The position numbers and the translations under genes are program-made. A model generated the notes under the pieces. That model saw only the letters and a list, made by a program, of their open reading frames with translations, searched no databases and was not told the origin of the DNA. Shown here piece after piece: positions 1 through 4,490 of a DNA stretch of 5,406 nucleotides. The stretch lies in the NCBI GenBank assembly GCA_947085305.1, contig CAMTVV010000142.1, forward strand, positions 1 to 5,406. The letters are read 5' to 3'. Numbering within the stretch: position 1 is the stretch's first letter; the number at the start of each line of letters is the position of its first letter. Source of the DNA: JAMCQB01 sp947085305. Lineage in GTDB: Bacteria; Nitrospirota; Thermodesulfovibrionia; Thermodesulfovibrionales; UBA9159.

Positions 1-2233
1 CGTCGCACTCTTCGCATTTAATATACATGTCCTCAAAGAAATACATCTCCATTTTTCGGTATCCTTCGCCTCTGCATGTCTCGCATCTCCCCCCGGGGAC
101 ATTAAATGAGAAGAACCCCGGACCATAACCGTTTGCCTTTGCCTCTAGCTGCTCTGAAAAGAGTTTTCTTACCCGGTCGAAGATCTTCAGGTAGGTCACG
201 GGGTTTGAACGGGGAGACCTGCCTATGGGGGTCTGGTCTATAATCTTCAGTCCCTTTATGAACTCCTTGCCCTGAAGAGAACGAAAGGGCAGGGGAGTAT
301 CCTCCTGAATGCCGAAATTCTTTGCCAGCGCATGGCAAAGGGTCTCGACAATGATGCTGCTCTTGCCTGAGCCCGAGACGCCGGTCACCGCGGTTAATGT
401 CCTCAGGGGAATTCTCAGGTCAACGTCCTTAAGGTTGTTTCCCCTCGCCCCATAAAGGACGAGCTCATTCCTCTGTTTCATGACCGGAGGTTTTTTATCA
501 CGGCTGAAGGGTATGCGAGCTGTGCCTTTTATATACCGCGCAGTCAAGGTGTCCGCATTCAGGAACTTTTCCTTCGGGCCTGAAAAGACGACCTCGCCTC
601 CTCTGTGACCGCCGCCGGGGCCGAGCTCGACGATCCAGTCAGCAGCCTGTATTATCCCCTTGTCATGTTCCACCACCACTATGGTATTTCCCATTTCCGA
701 AAGTTCCGCCATGATCTTTGCAACCCGTTCAGTGTCCCGTGCATGGAGTCCGACCGTAGGCTCATCCAGGACATAGAGGGTCCCTGTGAGCCGAGCTGCG
801 AGCTGGGTCGAGAGGTTGACCCGCTGGTATTCACCCCCTGAGAGGGTCTTCCCCTGCCTGCTGAGGGTGAGATAATCAAGACCCACCCGCTGGAGGAATG
901 AGAGTTTAAGGGCGAGCTGCCTCAGTATCTCCTTTGCCAGATCCCTCTGGAAGGGCGAAAGGTCAATGTCCCGGAAAAAGCCTGTGAGCTGCGAGACCGG
1001 AAGATCGCAAAGCTCTGCGATGTCGTAATGAGAAATCTTGTAGGAGAGCGCCTCCCTCTGGAGCCGCTTCCCGTTGCATTCGGGACAGACGGAACTTTTC
1101 CTGTATCTGCTGAGGAAGACCCTGACGTGGAGCTTGTACCTCTTGCTTTCCAGTTCTTCGAAAAAGGCGTCGAGGCCGTAAAAATTCGGGTCTCCCCTGA
1201 ATATCTTCTCCTTTTCCTCTCCGGAAAACTGAAGGAACGGTTTTTTTACCTCGAGGCCCGCCTTTTTCGCGCCGGCGATGAACTGCTGTTTCCACCATTT
1301 TGCAGCAGGCTTTTCCCAGGGCTCTATGGCCCCTTCAGACAGGGAGAGCTGTTTGTCGGGGAAGATGAGATCTTCGTCATAGACCAACACGTTCCCGAAG
1401 CCCTTGCACTTCCGGCATGCGCCGACCGGGTGGTTGAAGGAAAAGAGAAGGGGCGACGGTTCAGGAAGCTCAGCGCCGCACTCATCACACGCATTGGCAG
1501 CGGTAAATTTCAGCGTTGTCTTTGTGTCCGGCGCGCCGTCAACCAGAATTATCCCGAGCCTCTCATTGCCTTCTCTCCATGCCAGCTCCACAGAGTCCGA
1601 GAGTCTGGGTTCATCCCTTATCACGAGCCTGTCCAGCACCACATCGTATGATTGCTGATTGCTGACTGCTGATTGTTGATTGCTGAAATCTGAAATCTCC
1701 TGAACCTCCCCTTCAACCAGAAAGCGGTGGTAGCCCCGCTTCCTGAGTTCCTCCAATGGTTCGCCCGACTCGAAAAGGATAAGGGCCTTTCTTCCCGAAT
1801 ACTCTTCTGTCAACAACCGGACGATCTGGGAAGTATCCCATCTTCTGATCTCTTTGCCGCACTGCGGACAGTAAGGCGTCGAGACCTTCGAATATAAAAG
1901 CCTCAGATAGTCATATATCTCGGTGAGCGTGCCTACTGTGGAACGGGAACCGCGCACAGGGTTTTTCTGTTCAAGGGCCACGGCGGGGCGAATATTGTGG
2001 ATGGCGTCCACGTCGGGCCTGTCCAGTTTTTCGAGGAACAGTCTTGCATAGGTTGAAATGGATTCGATGAACCTCCACTGGCCTTCCGCAAAGATGGTGT
2101 CAAAGGCAAGGGATGACTTTCCAGACCCTGACACGCCGGTGACGGCGATAAAGGTATTGTGGGGCAGTCTGAGGGTGATGTTTTTGAGGTTGTTCTGCCG
2201 CGCGCCTTCAATGATAAGTTCCCTGACTGACAT
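1..2233 (-). CDS. uvrA: Excinuclease ABC subunit A (UvrA), divergent form, 3' end outside window
   Basis: UvrA is the dimeric cytoplasmic ATPase that finds bulky DNA lesions and loads UvrB in nucleotide excision repair. The 744 residues seen include, in order: Walker A GVSGSGKSS (33-41), a UvrB-binding region that begins with a CPQC pair (C122/C125), zinc module 1 (C249, C252, C273, C276), an insertion-domain CPEC (C383/C386), ABC signature LSGGEYQR (464-471), Walker B LYVLDEP (486-492), H-loop VVVEHD (519-524), a second Walker A GVSGSGKSS (618-626), and zinc module 2 (C717, C720, C740, C743). The window cuts it just after zinc module 2; by comparison with E. coli UvrA about 170 residues are missing. 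It differs from canonical UvrA at several usually fixed places (for example VRGSRSTVGT, LTGTLYVLDEPTVGLHARD), so it may be a second paralog. Residues about 179-195 come from a heptamer repeat array. The ATG at 2233 fits the family N-terminus but has no spaced Shine-Dalgarno. It lies 46 nt downstream of a small membrane-protein gene. Confidence 0.95.
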   Translation of the reverse strand, partial: MSVRELIIEGARQNNLKNITLRLPHNTFIAVTGVSGSGKSSLAFDTIFAEGQWRFIESISTYARLFLEKLDRPDVDAIHNIRPAVALEQKNPVRGSRSTVGTLTEIYDYLRLLYSKVSTPYCPQCGKEIRRWDTSQIVRLLTEEYSGRKALILFESGEPLEELRKRGYHRFLVEGEVQEISDFSNQQSAVSNQQSYDVVLDRLVIRDEPRLSDSVELAWREGNERLGIILVDGAPDTKTTLKFTAANACDECGAELPEPSPLLFSFNHPVGACRKCKGFGNVLVYDEDLIFPDKQLSLSEGAIEPWEKPAAKWWKQQFIAGAKKAGLEVKKPFLQFSGEEKEKIFRGDPNFYGLDAFFEELESKRYKLHVRVFLSRYRKSSVCPECNGKRLQREALSYKISHYDIAELCDLPVSQLTGFFRDIDLSPFQRDLAKEILRQLALKLSFLQRVGLDYLTLSRQGKTLSGGEYQRVNLSTQLAARLTGTLYVLDEPTVGLHARDTERVAKIMAELSEMGNTIVVVEHDKGIIQAADWIVELGPGGGHRGGEVVFSGPKEKFLNADTLTARYIKGTARIPFSRDKKPPVMKQRNELVLYGARGNNLKDVDLRIPLRTLTAVTGVSGSGKSSIIVETLCHALAKNFGIQEDTPLPFRSLQGKEFIKGLKIIDQTPIGRSPRSNPVTYLKIFDRVRKLFSEQLEAKANGYGPGFFSFNVPGGRCETCRGEGYRKMEMYFFEDMYIKCEECD
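1649..1697 (-). repeat. In-frame heptanucleotide tandem array inside uvrA (7 units)
   Basis: Reading the plus strand, the array is TGATTGC, TGATTGC, TGACTGC, TGATTGT, TGATTGC, TGAAATC, TGAAATC, with no gaps. On the coding strand the first five units are variants of RCARTCA. Three 7-mers span 21 nt, so the peptide has a 7-residue period: SNQQSAV then SNQQS (residues 184-195). The position is just before the conserved VVLDRL strand in the UvrB-binding region, where E. coli UvrA has unrelated charged sequence. The array resembles the short tandemly repeated repetitive (STRR) heptamers known from cyanobacteria; that kinship is an inference. Confidence 0.9.
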
Positions 2234-2239
2234 CCTGAT

Positions 2240-2245
2240 ATTTTA
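2240..2245 (-). promoter_or_regulatory. Possible -10 box for uvrA (TAAAAT)
   Basis: On the minus strand TAAAAT matches the TATAAT consensus at five of six positions and occupies exactly -12 to -7 relative to the A of the uvrA ATG, so transcription would begin at the start codon. No good -35 is seen at 16-18 bp spacing (TTCTTC at 18 bp is weak). The gene may instead be read mainly from the promoter of the small upstream gene. Weak on its own; it gains interest from the same geometry at the two neighbouring genes. Confidence 0.3.
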
Positions 2246-2279
2246 ACATTTTGGCGCAGCTCTGAAGAACAAAGGGCTT

Positions 2280-2738
2280 TCAGTCCCTATCCCGTTTTCT
2301 CCTGACGAAGACAAGGACCACGAGAAGCAACACGGCAAGGGCAATGAGCAAAAGGCTCTGGAAGGGCAGCATGCTTTCTTCATGGATTATTACGCTGTAG
2401 CTTCGGTCAATGACAGTCTTGTTCTCCACTTTTTCCGCGGGTTTGCCCTCTTCTCCCCGGACAGGTGCCGGGGCTTGTTCTGCAGACATTTTGGGAGCTG
2501 CCGGCGCTTCAGGGGGCGGAGCCTCTTCTCTATGGACAGGGTTAACAGGATTGCCCTTTGAGCCGAGCCGAATAGGTTTCCAGTCTTTGTCATGAAGATG
2601 GTATTCGCCAAAGGCCAATTCCCACTCCTCGCAGTTTTTCGAGCATTTGTGGCCTCCCTGCCTGTCCGTCTTGCCTGGGTGGGCGAGGGCTGATGCTGAA
2701 AGGAGCAGGACAAGGGCAATGCAGATCATTTTCCTCAT
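2280..2738 (-). CDS. Small exported, C-terminally membrane-anchored protein with YHYH-like His/Cys motif
   Basis: This 152-residue protein has a signal peptide (MRKM, then a hydrophobic stretch to about 18, with a likely cleavage after ALA at 19). A short His/Cys-rich head follows, HPGKTDRQGGHKCSKNC (20-36) and then WELAFGEYHLH (39-49), then a Pro/Ala/Glu-rich linker (about 70-105). A single transmembrane helix (about 125-145) ends in RRKRDRD, which should stay in the cytoplasm. The head resembles the GGH...C...NC...GEYHxH pattern of small YHYH-type domains, which look metal-binding; the function is not known. The predicted topology places the head outside the inner membrane. The gene precedes uvrA on the same strand with a 46-nt gap, so the two may be cotranscribed, although no functional link is evident. 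The ATG at 2738 sits directly at a predicted transcription start; an in-frame ATG at 2729 is an alternative. Confidence 0.8.
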   Translation of the reverse strand: MRKMICIALVLLLSASALAHPGKTDRQGGHKCSKNCEEWELAFGEYHLHDKDWKPIRLGSKGNPVNPVHREEAPPPEAPAAPKMSAEQAPAPVRGEEGKPAEKVENKTVIDRSYSVIIHEESMLPFQSLLLIALAVLLLVVLVFVRRKRDRD

Positions 2739-2744
2739 CGGGTG

Positions 2745-2773
2745 AGTGTAGAGAAAATCAGGGAGATTGTCAA
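2745..2773 (-). promoter_or_regulatory. Sigma70-type promoter of the small membrane-protein gene
   Basis: On the minus strand a perfect -35 TTGACA (2773-2768) is followed after exactly 17 bp by TACACT (2750-2745), four of six to TATAAT. Only six bases separate the -10 from the ATG at 2738, so +1 falls on the A of the start codon, predicting a leaderless mRNA. The -35 overlaps the small dyad GATTGTCAATC (2765-2775), which might be an operator. Confidence 0.55.
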
Positions 2774-2787
2774 TCAGTTCTCATCGG

Positions 2788-2817
2788 AGGACAGGGGAGC
2801 AGGGTTTGTTTTATAAT
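2788..2817 (+). promoter_or_regulatory. Sigma70-type promoter of mqnE, back-to-back with the previous one
   Basis: AGGACA (2788-2793, four of six to TTGACA) is followed after 18 bp by a perfect TATAAT (2812-2817). The mqnE ATG at 2823 begins five bases after the -10, so transcription should start at or within a base or two of the start codon. An in-frame TAA at 2814-2816 rules out any start further upstream, and no Shine-Dalgarno lies at a usable distance. Confidence 0.55.
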
Positions 2818-2822
2818 TAAAA

Positions 2823-4007
2823 ATGCTCAAGACGATCACTGACAAGATATTTTCAGGGGAGAGGATCACGGGGGAAGACGCCGTGACATTATTCAATTGT
2901 GATGACATATTCACTCTGGGGAGGCTTGCTTCGCATGTTGCGGAAAAAAAGAACGGGAAGAAAGCCTTTTTTGTTGTGAACCGGCACATCAACCCCACCA
3001 ACATCTGTGTAAACCGGTGCAAGTTCTGCGCCTTCAGCCGCTCAAAAGGAGAGGAGGGTGCCTTTGAACTGACCATTGGTGAAATAATTGGGAAGTTAAG
3101 CGAGGGGCAAGAGGCGCCCCCCCGTCCCTCGTCCCTTGTCCCTCGTCCCTTTTTTTCAGAGGTCCATATCGTGGGAGGGCTCCATCCTGACTGGCCCTTT
3201 GAGCGCTATTGTTTGATGCTCTCTGAAATTAAAAAGGCATTTCCCTCCATTGCCATAAAGGCGTTTACCGCAGTCGAAATAGACTATTTCTCAAGGATAA
3301 GCGGGCTGACGGTGAGGGAAGTTCTTGAGAGGTTGAAAGAGAGCGGCCTTCAGGCGATGCCCGGTGGGGGAGCCGAGATATTTGCAGAGGAGGTCAGAAA
3401 GAAGCTCTGCCCTGAAAAGATATCAGGAAAAAGATGGCTCGAGATCCATAAAGAAGCCCACCTCTGCGGAATACCGACCAATGCGACCATGCTCTATGGC
3501 CATTTGGAATCCTATGAAGAAAGGGTTGACCATCTTCTGAGGCTCAGGCAGCTGCAGGACATTACGGGTGGATTCCAGGCATTCATCCCCCTGGCATATC
3601 ATCCAGAGAACACGGAGTTAGCAAGGATAGAGCAGCAGAGCAGCAGAGCAGCAGAGCAGGGAAGGGACAGAACTTCTTCTCCTTTAAAAAACTACTGCGC
3701 TACTGCGCTACTGCGCTATGGCTCTTCAGGGATAGACGACCTAAAGACTATCGCAGTAAGCAGGCTCGTCCTGGATAACATTCCCCACATAAAGGCATAC
3801 TGGATCATGCTGGGTGAGAAGATCGCCCAGGTATCGCTCCTCTTCGGCGCAGACGACCTGGACGGGACGATTGTGGAGGAGAAGATTACCCATTCAGCCG
3901 GGGCTATGAGCAGCGAGGGGCTGACAAGGAATGAACTGGTAATGCTCATAAAAAAAACAGGGAAGGTTCCAGTGGAAAGGGATGCCTTTTATAATGAAGT
4001 AAGTTAA
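2823..4007 (+). CDS. mqnE: Aminofutalosine synthase MqnE (radical SAM), with repeat-derived insertions
   Basis: MqnE is a cytoplasmic radical SAM enzyme of the futalosine route to menaquinone: it joins the adenosyl radical from SAM to 3-[(1-carboxyvinyl)oxy]benzoate with loss of CO2, giving aminofutalosine. The 4Fe-4S site is C62, C66, C69 (CVNRCKFC), preceded by the family string NRHINPTN (53-60). Further MqnE marks are EVHIVGGLHPDWPFE (113-127), IKAFTAVEIDYFSRISGL (145-162), PGGGAEIF (180-187), CPEKIS (196-201), NATMLYGH (220-227), FQAFIPLAYHPENT (251-264), and DDLKTIAVSRLVLDN (305-319). HIVGG distinguishes it from MqnC. At 394 residues it is longer than the usual roughly 360-370; the excess is two low-complexity insertions (about 95-112 and 269-301) built from tandem repeats, both in frame and outside the conserved motifs. 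The start fits the family N-terminus. Transcription is probably leaderless. No other menaquinone gene is adjacent. Confidence 0.95.
   Translation: MLKTITDKIFSGERITGEDAVTLFNCDDIFTLGRLASHVAEKKNGKKAFFVVNRHINPTNICVNRCKFCAFSRSKGEEGAFELTIGEIIGKLSEGQEAPPRPSSLVPRPFFSEVHIVGGLHPDWPFERYCLMLSEIKKAFPSIAIKAFTAVEIDYFSRISGLTVREVLERLKESGLQAMPGGGAEIFAEEVRKKLCPEKISGKRWLEIHKEAHLCGIPTNATMLYGHLESYEERVDHLLRLRQLQDITGGFQAFIPLAYHPENTELARIEQQSSRAAEQGRDRTSSPLKNYCATALLRYGSSGIDDLKTIAVSRLVLDNIPHIKAYWIMLGEKIAQVSLLFGADDLDGTIVEEKITHSAGAMSSEGLTRNELVMLIKKTGKVPVERDAFYNEVS
3124..3151 (+). repeat. In-frame heptamer array in mqnE (4 x GTCCCTY)
   Basis: Four contiguous units read GTCCCTC, GTCCCTT, GTCCCTC, GTCCCTT, preceded by a run of seven C and followed by a T run. 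The encoded peptide repeats with a 7-residue period (PRPSSLV then PRPF, residues 100-110). It lies between the helix EIIGKLSEG and the conserved strand EVHIVGG, a place where relatives normally have only a short turn. No stop codon arises in any frame of this unit on either strand. Confidence 0.88.
3629..3660 (+). repeat. In-frame octamer array A in mqnE (4 x AGAGCAGC)
   Basis: Three perfect AGAGCAGC units and a fourth ending in G (AGAGCAGG) are contiguous. They encode residues about 270-280 (EQQSSRAAEQG), an 8-residue period. The array begins just after the conserved HPENTELA segment and forms the left arm of an insertion of about 33 residues absent from typical MqnE. Confidence 0.88.
3692..3715 (+). 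repeat. In-frame octamer array B in mqnE (3 x CTACTGCG)
   Basis: Three perfect CTACTGCG units are followed by a partial CTA. They encode YCATALLRYG (residues 291-300), directly before the conserved SSGIDDLKTIA. The reverse complement of the unit, CGCAGTAG, matches a rotation of array A (AGCAGCAG) at six of eight positions, so arrays A and B form an imperfect inverted repeat with a 31-nt centre. In reverse orientation the unit would introduce TAG. Confidence 0.85.
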
Positions 4008-4008
4008 T

Positions 4009-4042
4009 CCCCCTCCCCTAACCCCTCCCGCCAGGGGAGGGG
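4009..4042. repeat. GC-rich palindromic intergenic repeat after mqnE
   Basis: CCCCTCCC (4022-4029) pairs perfectly with GGGAGGGG (4035-4042) around the 5-nt loop GCCAG. A second C-rich copy, CCCCTCCCC (4010-4018), can pair with GGGGAGGGG (4034-4042) instead, so two mutually exclusive stems exist. It begins two bases after the mqnE stop. No T run follows directly, so a classical Rho-independent terminator is not supported. It looks like a dispersed intergenic repeat unit and could still slow or end transcription. Confidence 0.65.
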
Positions 4043-4099
4043 CATTGCCTGCCGAATGTTCACAATTTCTTCATATGTTTTTTGTTTTAATAAGTGAAC

Positions 4100-4119
4100 T
4101 ATATTTTTCAGATGAGGTG
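4100..4119 (+). promoter_or_regulatory. Possible -10 box and ribosome-binding site of the lipoprotein gene
   Basis: TATATT at 4100-4105 matches TATAAT at five of six positions, without a convincing -35 at proper spacing; the region upstream (4064-4110) is AT-rich. GAGGTG at 4114-4119 is a good Shine-Dalgarno five bases before the ATG at 4125. The ribosome-binding site is well supported; the -10 is weak. This is the only gene of the window with a clear, well-spaced Shine-Dalgarno. Confidence 0.45.
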
Positions 4120-4124
4120 CGAGG

Positions 4125-4490
4125 ATGAAAAAAGCAGTTTTGATGGCGATGTCTGTTCTGATCACTGTCGCACTGCTCGGCTGTGCTGAGGCTGAGAATT
4201 ACGGCGCAGTTGTGGACAAGAACATTCAGACAATGAAGGTGAAGGATATATTCCTTGACAGGAATGTTGTCGGGAAGAAGGTTGCGCTCAAGGGAACCAT
4301 ATCGTCCCAGTGCGCATCGAACGGCTGCTGGTTCGTACTCCAGGATGACACAGGGCAGATATTTATTAATCTTAAACCGAACAACATGACCATGCCGCCG
4401 AGGATGAACAAGACGGCAAAGGTCATGGGTGTTGTCTACCCTGTGCAGGGGGAACTTCAGCTTATTGCCCAGGGAGTCGAAGTCAGGTAA
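4125..4490 (+). CDS. OB-fold lipoprotein, DUF4920-like
   Basis: This 121-residue protein has a lipoprotein signal peptide: MKK, a hydrophobic core, and lipobox ALLGC with the lipidated Cys at 20. Ala at +2 (no Asp retention signal) suggests the outer membrane. The mature part looks like a small OB-fold: VKDIF (39-43), GKKVALKGTIS (50-60), the motif C63-x4-C68-W69-F, LQDDTGQIFINL (72-83), MPPRMNKTAKVMGVV (90-104), and a final LIAQGVEV (113-120). The GCW motif with an earlier Cys resembles DUF4920-type proteins; the role is unknown. Its stop overlaps the next ATG by one base (TAATG), so the protein is very probably made together with the ABC permease and may be its periplasmic partner. A clear GAGGTG ribosome-binding site supports the start. 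Confidence 0.82.
   Translation: MKKAVLMAMSVLITVALLGCAEAENYGAVVDKNIQTMKVKDIFLDRNVVGKKVALKGTISSQCASNGCWFVLQDDTGQIFINLKPNNMTMPPRMNKTAKVMGVVYPVQGELQLIAQGVEVR

Noticed and set aside
1028..1651. A 207-codon open frame on the plus strand, opposite uvrA
   Set aside because: It lies entirely antisense to well-conserved uvrA sequence; its peptide shows no recognisable domain and no ribosome-binding site stands before it. It is a shadow of uvrA codon use.
2774..3076. A 100-codon minus-strand frame over the divergent promoter and mqnE start
   Set aside because: It covers the conserved radical SAM coding region in antisense and the promoter region; no domain is recognised in its peptide.
1649..3715. CRISPR array from the repeated units
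   Set aside because: The 7- and 8-bp units are directly contiguous with no spacers, and the arrays lie within coding genes.
2823..4007. mqnE as a pseudogene because of the strange insertions
   Set aside because: The frame is open from the family-typical start to the family-typical end, all radical SAM and MqnE motifs are intact, and both insertions avoid conserved segments.
4022..4042. Rho-independent terminator after mqnE
   Set aside because: The stem is strong, but it is followed by CATTGCCTGCC instead of a T run; listed as a repeat.
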